From contig CAINMV010000009.1 in the NCBI GenBank assembly GCA_903850915.1, forward strand, positions 128,599-192,598: a stretch of DNA of 64,000 bases, written 5' to 3'. Made by a program: the position numbers and the translations under genes. Positions 10,263-18,957 of the stretch are shown in pieces. Numbering within the stretch: the stretch's first letter is position 1; every line of letters starts with the position of its first letter. Source of the stretch: an uncultured Bacteroidota bacterium (lineage in GTDB: Bacteria > Bacteroidota > Bacteroidia > UKL13-3). The notes below the pieces were generated by a model. That model ran no database searches. It saw nothing but the letters and a program-made list of their open reading frames with translations, and was not told the DNA's origin.

Positions 10263-11525
10263 ATGAAAAAGTTATTTTTATTTTTTCTCGGTTTTTGCTT
10301 AATACTTAAAGTTGATGCGGCTTCAATCTTGGTTCCTATGGACGAGGCGCAGAAAGATCATTTAAAATCGTATGGTGTTACGTTTTGGATTCTTCAAAAG
10401 GATTTAGAAGCGGAATGGTTGCTGAATTATCGTGGAGGTAGTTTTTTGCTGCCCTTTAGTGACGAGATCGAAAAAGAATGCTTGATTCGCGGTATCACCT
10501 TCGAAAAAATATCCGACAGCAAAGTGCTTGATATTCACACTCAGATTGCGCAGCCTGAAGTAAATATGGAGACTGTGAAATTGCAAAAAGCACCACGAAT
10601 TGCGGTGTATTCCCCTAAAACAAAACAGCCTTGGGATGATGCCGTCACTCTTGTACTATCCTATGCTGAAATACCCTATACCGTGGTGTTCGACGACGAA
10701 ATATTAAACTCGGATTTAGCAAAATACGATTGGTTGCATCTTCATCATGAGGACTTTACCGGTCAATATGGAAAATTTTATGGGGCATATCGAAACGCCT
10801 CTTGGTATCAAGCTGAAGTAAGGGAGGCCGAAGCCATGGCTTCAAAACATGGATTTAAAAAGGTGTCCGAATTAAAGCTAGCAGTTGCAAAAAAAATCCG
10901 TGAGTTTGTAAGTGGTGGCGGGTTTTTGTTTGCCATGTGTAGTGCCACAGACACCTATGATATTGCTCTTGCTGCTGATGGTGTCGATATTTGTGAGGGT
11001 GTTTTTGATGGTGACGGCAGTGATCCGAATTCAGAAAATAAACTAAATTTCAATAACTGCTTTGCCTTCCACGACTTTAAACTTATTAAAGATCCAATGG
11101 TATATGAATATAGTACTATTGATGTGCCAATGGAAAGAGCCGGGCAGGTGCGCGAAGAAAATGATGTGTTTGGTTTGTTTGATTATAGTGCCAAATATGA
11201 TGTAGTTCCGGCTATGCTTTGTCAAGATCATACCAAAGTAATAAAAGCTTTCTATGGCCAAACAACAGCGTTTAGGAGTAATGAAATAAAAACGGATGTG
11301 CTCGTAATGGGAGAAAATAAAGCTTTGGGTGAAGCACGCTATATTCATGGTGAATTTGAAAAAGGCACTTGGACATTTTATAGCGGCCACGATCCGGAAG
11401 ATTACCAGCATCAAGTGGGGGAGCCACCCACAGACTTGAAGTTGTTCCCCAATTCTCCAGGCTATCGACTTATCTTGAATAATGTACTTTTTCCTGCAGC
11501 GAAAAAGAAAAAGCAAAAAACATAG
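10263..11525 (+). CDS. conserved Bacteroidota secreted/periplasmic protein of the family often labelled 'asparagine synthetase B'; possibly GATase1-like fold
   Basis: Signal peptide MKKLFLFFLGFCLILKVDA; resembles from memory a conserved Bacteroidota family; no N-terminal Cys nucleophile or ATP-PPase motif of true AsnB seen. Confidence 0.6.
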   Translation: MKKLFLFFLGFCLILKVDAASILVPMDEAQKDHLKSYGVTFWILQKDLEAEWLLNYRGGSFLLPFSDEIEKECLIRGITFEKISDSKVLDIHTQIAQPEVNMETVKLQKAPRIAVYSPKTKQPWDDAVTLVLSYAEIPYTVVFDDEILNSDLAKYDWLHLHHEDFTGQYGKFYGAYRNASWYQAEVREAEAMASKHGFKKVSELKLAVAKKIREFVSGGGFLFAMCSATDTYDIALAADGVDICEGVFDGDGSDPNSENKLNFNNCFAFHDFKLIKDPMVYEYSTIDVPMERAGQVREENDVFGLFDYSAKYDVVPAMLCQDHTKVIKAFYGQTTAFRSNEIKTDVLVMGENKALGEARYIHGEFEKGTWTFYSGHDPEDYQHQVGEPPTDLKLFPNSPGYRLILNNVLFPAAKKKKQKT

Positions 11526-11602
11526 AGATTTAATTTGGTGATTTTTTATTCCCAATGAGCTCTTTATTCTATTCCATGATTTAATGTATTTTTGACTCCT
11601 TC

Positions 11603-12925
11603 ATGCAGCGATCTCAAAAAATTTTCGTTTTTAATGTCGTACTAATTCATCTGGCATACTTTATTGGCAGCTTGTTTTTTAAAACGTACTTAAATAATGA
11701 TAGCTATGAATATATCAATCAAGCGAATAATCTTATTCATCATGGTAGTTTTTATGCGGCTCAATGGAGTCAGCTCCCTCATTTGCCAGAGTACTACTCT
11801 CTTCGCCCACCGCTTTATAGCATATTTATATTAATCACAATGTATGTCACCAATAGTGCTTATGTACTATTGTTTTTTCAATCGTTGTTGAGTGTATTCA
11901 GTTGGTTGTTGCTCCGTCGCTACATCTTAAAGTTTATTCCGCATACAAGCGAGGGGAGGCTTTCGGTTTATTTAATTCTGGCCTTAGTTTTAAACCCAGT
12001 GCAACTTGTTTTATGTAATAGTGTTTTTAGCGATATCTTGTTTCAAAGCTTGTTAACCTTGGCTTTCTTTTCTTTTTTAGAAGGTGTTGCTGGTCATCGT
12101 TCAAAATTCTTTTTTTATTATACCTTGTTCTTAACATTAGCGCTTCTTACCAAGCCGGCTTTAATGTATTTTGCTTATTTAAATATTTTGGTGGCTATTT
12201 TTGTTTTTTTTAGAATTAGCAGAAAAGGAGGCATACTGGCATGTGCACTTATTATGCCGCTCGTTCTTTTTTGTGTAAGTGCTAACAATTATAAAAATAC
12301 AGGTTATTATCATTATAATTCGAGCAAGGTTTTTAATGTTTGGGCATATAACACTACCAATTTTTTAAACATGAAATATGGAAATGATAGTGGTTATGTT
12401 TATAAGAATGAAATTTACAGATTGAGTTTAAGTCAGCCCGATTTCAAACGCCAGTATGAATTCGTTGACAGTGCGTGTACACATGTTTTAATTTCCAATA
12501 TCACAAGTTATTCCATGTTTCATGCGCAAGGTGTGGTTAACTTTTTTCTTGCTCCGGGCCGAGAGTTTGTTAATGGATATATGGGCATTCCCGACTCTCA
12601 ACCAAAAAGCTTTATAAAAGAATTAAATGTAAATGGTTTAAATGGCATAAAAAGCTACGTCTCCGGCCAACCCCTGGCTCTTTTTGCTATTAATGTTTTA
12701 ACTACACTATGGAATGCCATGCTGTTTGTAGGCTTGGTTGTTTTTGCTTTTTCAAAGCGAGTGCCATTGAATATTAAATTACTTGCCTTGATAATAGTGT
12801 TCTACATTGCAGGTGTTTCATCATTGGCTATCGGCACTGCCCGTTATAAAACGGCTATTTATCCGATATTGTTGTTTTGTAATGCTTGGATAATTCATAA
12901 AAAGCCAGCAAAGCTGAACAAGTAA
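11603..12925 (+). CDS. polytopic membrane protein, probable GT-C fold glycosyltransferase (GT39-like)
   Basis: Multiple hydrophobic helices; N-terminal loop YLNNDSYEYINQANNLI and RPPLYSIF typical of GT-C enzymes. Confidence 0.6.
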   Translation: MQRSQKIFVFNVVLIHLAYFIGSLFFKTYLNNDSYEYINQANNLIHHGSFYAAQWSQLPHLPEYYSLRPPLYSIFILITMYVTNSAYVLLFFQSLLSVFSWLLLRRYILKFIPHTSEGRLSVYLILALVLNPVQLVLCNSVFSDILFQSLLTLAFFSFLEGVAGHRSKFFFYYTLFLTLALLTKPALMYFAYLNILVAIFVFFRISRKGGILACALIMPLVLFCVSANNYKNTGYYHYNSSKVFNVWAYNTTNFLNMKYGNDSGYVYKNEIYRLSLSQPDFKRQYEFVDSACTHVLISNITSYSMFHAQGVVNFFLAPGREFVNGYMGIPDSQPKSFIKELNVNGLNGIKSYVSGQPLALFAINVLTTLWNAMLFVGLVVFAFSKRVPLNIKLLALIIVFYIAGVSSLAIGTARYKTAIYPILLFCNAWIIHKKPAKLNK

Positions 12926-12975
12926 ACGGCTCCAACGTCATTCGCAATTACAACCTCTTTCACTACCTTCGCATC

Positions 12976-14220
12976 ATGGAATTTCAAAACACACCGGAAT
13001 TTGCAAGGGGCCTCGATGCTCAGGATAAGTTAGCCTCCTTTAGAGATGAATTTCATACCTTAAAAGATAAAGTATATCTCTGTGGAAACTCTTTGGGTTT
13101 GCTGCCAAAAGCGGCTCGCGCAGCTGTAGAGCAGGAATTTGCTGATTGGCAGGAACTTGGTGTTGAAGGGCATTTCGAAGGTAAAAACCCTTGGTTTCAT
13201 TATCATAAATTTTTAACAAATGGAACTGCCCATGTTGTAGGTGCTTTGCCTCATGAAGTGGTGGTGATGAATAATTTAACCACGAACTTGCATTTGATGA
13301 TGGTGACTTTTTATAGACCTACACAAACGCGTTATAAAATAATTATGGAGTGCAGCGCCTTTCCATCGGATCAATATGCTATGGAAACGCAAGTCCGCCA
13401 CCATGGTTTTAATCCTGACGATGCTATTGTAGAAGTCTTTCCACGTGAAGGAGAGTACACACTTCGCACAGAAGATATCATTAATGTAATTCATTCGCAT
13501 GGCGATAGCGTTGCCCTCGTAATGTTTGGCGGTGTTAATTACTATACAGGTCAAGCCTTTGATATGCCCGCAATTGTTGTCGCAGCACATGAAAACGGAG
13601 CCTATGCAGGTTTCGATCTTGCTCATGCCGCCGGAAATATTTATTTAAAATTGCACGATTGGAATGCAGATTTTGCATGCTGGTGTACGTATAAATATTT
13701 AAACTCCGGACCAGGAGGAACCTCTGGAGTTTTTATTCATGAGCGAAATGCAACTGATGTAACGTTACCTCGTTTTGGTGGTTGGTGGGGATATGAAGAG
13801 TCGACTCGTTTTCAGATGAAAAAGGGATTTAAGCCTTCGGCAACAGCGCAAGGATGGCAACTAAGCAATGCACAGGTGTTTCCAATGGCAATACATAAAG
13901 CCTCTTTAGAGATTATGGAACGCGCCGGAATGCAAAACCTAAGAGCTAAAAGCGAGCTCCTCACCGCCTATCTGGAATATGTTTTAGAGGATGCCAATAC
14001 GCAAAATGAATTCGTGATTATAACTCCTACGAATGCCCCGGAACGTGGTTGTCAGTTAAGCTTGTTGTTTAAAGCAAATGGTAAAGGCATGTTTAATAGG
14101 TTGCTCGAAAATAATATTATTGCCGATTGGCGCGAGCCGAATGTAATTCGTTTGAGCCCTGTTCCGCTTTATAATGCTTTTGAGGAAATTTGGAAGGTGG
14201 GGCAAGCATTTAAAGTATAA
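12976..14220 (+). CDS. kynU: kynureninase
   Basis: VYLCGNSLGLLPKAA, FDLAHAAGNI, CWCTYKYLNSGPGG motifs of kynureninase. Confidence 0.95.
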   Translation: MEFQNTPEFARGLDAQDKLASFRDEFHTLKDKVYLCGNSLGLLPKAARAAVEQEFADWQELGVEGHFEGKNPWFHYHKFLTNGTAHVVGALPHEVVVMNNLTTNLHLMMVTFYRPTQTRYKIIMECSAFPSDQYAMETQVRHHGFNPDDAIVEVFPREGEYTLRTEDIINVIHSHGDSVALVMFGGVNYYTGQAFDMPAIVVAAHENGAYAGFDLAHAAGNIYLKLHDWNADFACWCTYKYLNSGPGGTSGVFIHERNATDVTLPRFGGWWGYEESTRFQMKKGFKPSATAQGWQLSNAQVFPMAIHKASLEIMERAGMQNLRAKSELLTAYLEYVLEDANTQNEFVIITPTNAPERGCQLSLLFKANGKGMFNRLLENNIIADWREPNVIRLSPVPLYNAFEEIWKVGQAFKV

Positions 14221-14233
14221 GCTACTATAATCT

Positions 14234-15751
14234 TTAGTTCTCCGAACTTTTTACTTTTTGCCAATCTCCAATTAATCCTGCTTTTGCTATAAATATAGTG
14301 TCAGGAGCTTCGCAATAAATATGCAAACGCTGCTGGTAGAGCATAAAATACGGCGTTTTCATAAATGTCGTAACATCAGGAACTTCTTCTTTATTATAGC
14401 TTGCAAGTATCATACGTGGTGGTATAAATGCATTGTCAAGAGCATTTAACCAAATGATATCTTGGCGACAAAAAGCACCAAAAACTCGATACATCGGAGC
14501 TACAGGATAATGATCAGGTAGCTGCTTAGCAATGGCAGCGGCATCTTTAAATTCTGGATTTAAGGTAAATTCAATGTTGGGCTGAAAAGCCTCTTTAATA
14601 TTTTCAACTAAATCCAGCCTAGTCACAAAACAGTTTCGAAAGAAAAATATTTGGTATGCAAAGACGAAAATTCCATATCCTGAACACACCAATGTTCTCA
14701 GCATCTTTGGGTAAATGTAAACTGCAGGTTTTAAGGTAAGTGCAATGCATAAAATACTTAACCAATAGGCCCAATATTGACTTAAGCGAGGGGTCCAGAG
14801 TATCGAGAAAAAGTTCTTTATCATGAAGTCTCGGCCATCGAAATAAAGTGTGCCCGACAAAAAATTTAATATAAGAATTGGAACAGAGATAATGATGGCA
14901 CCTAATGTGAACTTCCAGCCGGCATAAAAATAAATTACTAATATAACGAGTGCCGTAAGTTGTATTCGAAGTTTCACTAAATAGTTGAAGGAAAGAAGAA
15001 GTGTCTCTCGAGGCTGTTCTTGCAAGGATTGCATTACCCAGCCCATACGTGTTTCACCGCCATTGTTCATGTGTTTGAGCCAGGCGAAACCAAATATAAA
15101 TAGCAAAGCGCAAGCAACTGACATTAAAAAGAATTCACGAAGGTAAACACCCCAAGAGATAGCATGGCACTGCTTTTTTATTAATAATATTGCGGCCCAA
15201 CAGCTCCATAAAATGGCTGCTCCATCTTCTTTAACAAGTAAAATAAAAATCGCCCAAAGCAAATACCAAAGTTTATTTTGAAGCAAGGCAGAGGTAAAGA
15301 GTAATCCTAAAGGAAGGAGTAACATCTCCACATGAAAGCCATAATGTTCATTATGTAAAATAAAATAGGTGAGTGGCGATGTGTAAAAAACAATAAACAA
15401 GAGTTTCGTCTGAATGCTTGTGCCAATTCTTTCCAACATAACTAGGATGTTATACAATGCCCCTATGATGAGCGCAAAAAAAGCCACAAAAAGCCCGTAA
15501 ACACCCATTAAGTATGTGAATGGAGCGAGTAATATGTCAATAAAATAATTGTGAAACTTATTATGATAGCCATAGCTATTTTCGTAAAACAATGGCTTTC
15601 CGAGGAGCCAATCTCTGCTTAGTTGGAAATGAGTGAAGATATCGCCAGTATAGTCGGAACGATAAAAATGAAGGCATTTTACAATAAAAAAAAACAGAAA
15701 GGCCGCGAGCGATGCTAGAAATAGAAAAAAGGTGTTTGATTTAAATCGCAC
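14234..15751 (-). CDS. DUF2079-like polytopic membrane protein
   Basis: 505 aa, many TM segments; YTGDIFTHFQLSRDWLLGKPLFYENSYGYHNKFHNYFIDILLAPF and NEHYGFHVEMLLLPL patterns; GTG start at 15751. Confidence 0.65.
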   Translation of the reverse strand: MRFKSNTFFLFLASLAAFLFFFIVKCLHFYRSDYTGDIFTHFQLSRDWLLGKPLFYENSYGYHNKFHNYFIDILLAPFTYLMGVYGLFVAFFALIIGALYNILVMLERIGTSIQTKLLFIVFYTSPLTYFILHNEHYGFHVEMLLLPLGLLFTSALLQNKLWYLLWAIFILLVKEDGAAILWSCWAAILLIKKQCHAISWGVYLREFFLMSVACALLFIFGFAWLKHMNNGGETRMGWVMQSLQEQPRETLLLSFNYLVKLRIQLTALVILVIYFYAGWKFTLGAIIISVPILILNFLSGTLYFDGRDFMIKNFFSILWTPRLSQYWAYWLSILCIALTLKPAVYIYPKMLRTLVCSGYGIFVFAYQIFFFRNCFVTRLDLVENIKEAFQPNIEFTLNPEFKDAAAIAKQLPDHYPVAPMYRVFGAFCRQDIIWLNALDNAFIPPRMILASYNKEEVPDVTTFMKTPYFMLYQQRLHIYCEAPDTIFIAKAGLIGDWQKVKSSEN

Positions 15752-15801
15752 GAGGTAAATTAATTTAATTTACAAAATTACATTTTCTATTTTTGCCTTT
15801 C

Positions 15802-16566
15802 ATGAGTATTTTAGATTTAAAACATTCTACCCATTTTGATATCGATGATCCGCGTCGCACTTTGCAGCATAGAGAAGTTATCTTGTCGAAACCTTTTCTA
15901 AAAAAAATATATACGGAATGGTATAGTATTTTTCAAAAGCATATACCGTTGGTACCTTTGGGTAAATGGGTGGAACTAGGCTCTGGTGGTGGATTCTTGA
16001 AACAAGTCATACCGCAGGTTATTACCTCTGATATTCTCAATATTTCCGAAATTGTTGATCAAGTCTTTCTTGCACAAAACATGCCATTTGAAGATAATAG
16101 TGTTGCCGCCATTTTCATGACTAACGTTTTTCATCACATCCCAGATAGTACAGCTTTTTTAAAGGAGGCCAATAGGGTATTGGTTCCTGGAGGGCGCATA
16201 GTAATGATTGAGCCTGCGAATACCTGGTGGGGTAAATTTATTTATACAAAGATGCATCACGAACCTTTTGATGTTAATGGAGATTGGCGGATCGCTGAAA
16301 GTGGCCCGATGAGTGGTTCAAATCAGGCATTGCCATATATTGTATTCGAACGCGATCGCAAACGATTTGAACAAGAGTTTCCACATTTAGTCATTAATAA
16401 GATAGAATATCAAATGCCTATTCGATATATTTTAAGCGGAGGGGTTTCGAAAATTCAAATGGTGCCTTCGTTTAGTTTCGGGTTTTTTAGGGTACTAGAA
16501 AAACTGGCATTACGAATAACTAAACAATTTGCGATGTTTGTAACCATAGTTATTGAAAAGAAGTAA
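15802..16566 (+). CDS. class I SAM-dependent methyltransferase
   Basis: VELGSGGGFLKQ motif I, MTNVFHHIPD, EANRVLVPGGRIVMIEP. ATG 15802 preferred over track TTG 15793, which lies inside a TATTTTTG box. Confidence 0.85.
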   Translation: MSILDLKHSTHFDIDDPRRTLQHREVILSKPFLKKIYTEWYSIFQKHIPLVPLGKWVELGSGGGFLKQVIPQVITSDILNISEIVDQVFLAQNMPFEDNSVAAIFMTNVFHHIPDSTAFLKEANRVLVPGGRIVMIEPANTWWGKFIYTKMHHEPFDVNGDWRIAESGPMSGSNQALPYIVFERDRKRFEQEFPHLVINKIEYQMPIRYILSGGVSKIQMVPSFSFGFFRVLEKLALRITKQFAMFVTIVIEKK

Positions 16567-17981
16567 TGAAGGATCAAATTTTAAAGTATTTTAATTCCAT
16601 TGCGAACCAGCGATTACTGATACGCAAGAAGAATAGATATTATTGGGATAATATTACGGAGTATTGCAATTATTTCATTCATCCTGAATCTAGTGTTATT
16701 GAAATTGGTTGCGGTAACGGTGAAATGCTCAACGATATGAATGGTTTGCGTAAGTTAGGACTGGATTTTAGTCAGGCCATGATTTCAAATGCGCAAAATA
16801 TCTATCCTCATTTAGAATTTCAATTGATGGATGCTGAAAATTTCATTTTAGAAGAAAAGTTTGATGTCATTATTATATCGAATCTCACCGGTTATCTCGA
16901 TGATATTCAAAAGTGTTTTCAAAATTTACATCAATTGTGTCATCGCGACACAAAAATTATTGTAACATACTATAGCTACCTTTGGGAGCCACTTTTAAAA
17001 CTTTCTGAGAAATTAGGCCTTAAATTAAAAACACCCGACCAAAATTGGCTCACGCAGGCCGACCTATCGAATCTATTGTTTGTTGCTGGTTTCGATGTTT
17101 ATAAAACGGCGAAGCGCCAAATTTCACCGGTCAATATCCCACTTATTGCGTGGATTTCAAATAAAGTACTTGCGCAACTTCCGCTGTTTAATCTATTATG
17201 CATCAATAGGTTTCTTTTTGCTCGTCAAAACACTGAAAGTTTAACCACTTCCGAAAAAGAATTCACGGTTAGCGTGGTTGTCCCAGCTCGCAATGAAGCC
17301 GGTAATATTGAGAATGCCATTACTCGACTTCCAAAAATGGGAAAGGGAGTGGAGCTTATATTTATAGAAGGAAACAGTACTGACAACACTTGGGCTACTA
17401 TCCAAGAAATGGCGGACAAGTATAAAAACACCCATACAATTAAAATTGGCAGACAGCAGGGAAAAGGCAAGGGTGATGCCGTTAGGATGGGCTTTGGTAT
17501 GGCCACAGGTGATATTCTGATGATTTTAGATGCCGACCTTACGGTGCCTCCTGAGGACCTAACGAAGTTTTATGACGCCATTGCCTCTGGCAAGGGCGAT
17601 TTCATTAACGGATCTCGCCTGGTGTATCAAATGGAGAATAATGCAATGCGTTTTCTAAATATTCTGGGGAATAAATTTTTTAGCTTGGCATTCACATGGC
17701 TTCTATCGCAACCATTCAAGGACACCCTTTGCGGTACCAAGGTGATTTTTAGAAAAGATTATGAGAAATTAATCTCAAATCGGAAGTTTTTTGGTGATTT
17801 CGACCCTTTTGGCGATTTCGACCTCATTTTTGGCGCCTATAAGCTAAATTTGAAGATAATAGAGATTCCAATACGTTACAAGGAAAGAACCTACGGAAGC
17901 ACCAATATCAGTCGTTTCAAGCACGGATTGATTCTACTTCGCATGTGTATCTTTGCGGCTCGTAAAATAAAATTCTACTAA
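16566..17981 (+). CDS. bifunctional protein: N-terminal SAM methyltransferase + C-terminal GT2 glycosyltransferase
   Basis: VIEIGCGNGEMLNDM (SAM site), then VSVVVPARNEAGNIENAI...MILDADLTVPPEDL (GT2 DxD). Stop/start overlap TAATG with the upstream gene. Confidence 0.88.
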   Translation: MKDQILKYFNSIANQRLLIRKKNRYYWDNITEYCNYFIHPESSVIEIGCGNGEMLNDMNGLRKLGLDFSQAMISNAQNIYPHLEFQLMDAENFILEEKFDVIIISNLTGYLDDIQKCFQNLHQLCHRDTKIIVTYYSYLWEPLLKLSEKLGLKLKTPDQNWLTQADLSNLLFVAGFDVYKTAKRQISPVNIPLIAWISNKVLAQLPLFNLLCINRFLFARQNTESLTTSEKEFTVSVVVPARNEAGNIENAITRLPKMGKGVELIFIEGNSTDNTWATIQEMADKYKNTHTIKIGRQQGKGKGDAVRMGFGMATGDILMILDADLTVPPEDLTKFYDAIASGKGDFINGSRLVYQMENNAMRFLNILGNKFFSLAFTWLLSQPFKDTLCGTKVIFRKDYEKLISNRKFFGDFDPFGDFDLIFGAYKLNLKIIEIPIRYKERTYGSTNISRFKHGLILLRMCIFAARKIKFY

Positions 17982-18007
17982 GATTTCATTATTTCGTTAA
18001 TTTTTCT

Positions 18008-18015
18008 ACCTTTGC
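18008..18015 (+). promoter_or_regulatory. -7 element TACCTTTG upstream of rpmH
   Basis: Exact match to Bacteroidota TAnnTTTG 42 nt upstream of rpmH ATG. Confidence 0.7.
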
Positions 18016-18057
18016 ACTCCCATTTTTAAATAGGCAACAAATTAAAGTATATCGAAT

Positions 18058-18216
18058 ATGTCAATTACATTCCAACCATCAAACCGTAAGCGCAGAAATA
18101 AACACGGATTCCGTGAACGTATGAGTACTAAAAATGGCAGAAAGATATTGGCAGCCCGTCGTGCACGTGGCAGAAAACGCCTTACCGTTTCTGATGAAGG
18201 AACTCATAAAAGATAA
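18058..18216 (+). CDS. rpmH: 50S ribosomal protein L34
   Basis: [52 protein letters not shown]; 52 aa, below the ORF track cut-off. Confidence 0.97.
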   Translation: MSITFQPSNRKRRNKHGFRERMSTKNGRKILAARRARGRKRLTVSDEGTHKR

Positions 18217-18238
18217 TTTGTAAATAACTACACTTAAA

Positions 18239-18272
18239 GGGCAGTTAGCAGGAAATGTTAACTGCCTTTTTT
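18239..18272 (+). terminator. rho-independent terminator between rpmH and rnpA
   Basis: GGCAGTTA-gcaggaaatgt-TAACTGCC followed by TTTTTT. Confidence 0.8.
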
Positions 18273-18286
18273 ATTTTTGAAAAATC

Positions 18287-18670
18287 GTGCGACACACTTT
18301 CGCTAAAAATGAGCGGCTCTGTAGCCAAATCCTTATCGATGCCTTGATGCAACGGGGCAATCCCTCATTTTTAACTTTTCCTATTATCTTTGCTTGGCGC
18401 GAAGCACCCTTGCCGCCAAAATTACATTCCCAAGTTTTAATTTCAGTAGCGAAGAAAAGGTACAAGCGCGCCGTAGATCGTAATCACGTTAAACGGCTTT
18501 TGCGCGAGGCATACCGATTAAACAAGCATGTGTTGTATGACGGAATGAAAGAAAAACAATTGTTGCTTCATATTAATTATATTGCTCCAGAAATACTCTC
18601 TTTTCAAGCCATCAACGATGCCATGGTTAATTCTATAAATAAGCTCATTAAAGAAATTAACAAGTCATGA
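18287..18670 (+). CDS. rnpA: ribonuclease P protein component
   Basis: (V/M)[23 protein letters not shown]...[30 protein letters not shown] start; located after rpmH. Confidence 0.93.
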   Translation: MRHTFAKNERLCSQILIDALMQRGNPSFLTFPIIFAWREAPLPPKLHSQVLISVAKKRYKRAVDRNHVKRLLREAYRLNKHVLYDGMKEKQLLLHINYIAPEILSFQAINDAMVNSINKLIKEINKS

Positions 18671-18876
18671 AATGGACATTAATAAAGCTTTTCAGGCTAT
18701 ACCAACTCTTACTATCTCCATTGCTTCCCAATGCTTGCCGTTATGCGCCTTCGTGCTCACAATATGGAATTGAGGCCGTGAAAAAACATGGTGCTATTAA
18801 AGGGGGGTACCTTACAATAAAACGAATTTTGCGCTGTCATCCTTGGGGTGGTCATGGCTACGATCCTGTTCCATAA
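18667..18876 (+). CDS. yidD: membrane protein insertion efficiency factor YidD
   Basis: [59 protein letters not shown] overlap with rnpA. Confidence 0.96.
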   Translation: MKWTLIKLFRLYQLLLSPLLPNACRYAPSCSQYGIEAVKKHGAIKGGYLTIKRILRCHPWGGHGYDPVP

Positions 18877-18900
18877 TAACGAGTAATAATATTGCAAAGT

Positions 18901-18937
18901 AAAAAAAAGGCCAGTTAATCAAAACCAGCCTTTTTTT
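18901..18937 (+). terminator. probable terminator between convergent yidD and the NHL gene
   Basis: AAAAAAGGC-CA-GTT-aatcaa-AAC-CA-GCCTTTTTT hairpin with 2x2 internal loop; A-run and T-run could serve both strands. Confidence 0.6.
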
Positions 18938-18957
18938 ATCTTAGATTTAGCGAAAGG

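Noticed and set aside
11043-11555. 170-aa minus-strand ORF opposite the 10263 gene
   Set aside because: Antisense to a well-supported CDS with signal peptide; no domain recognised.
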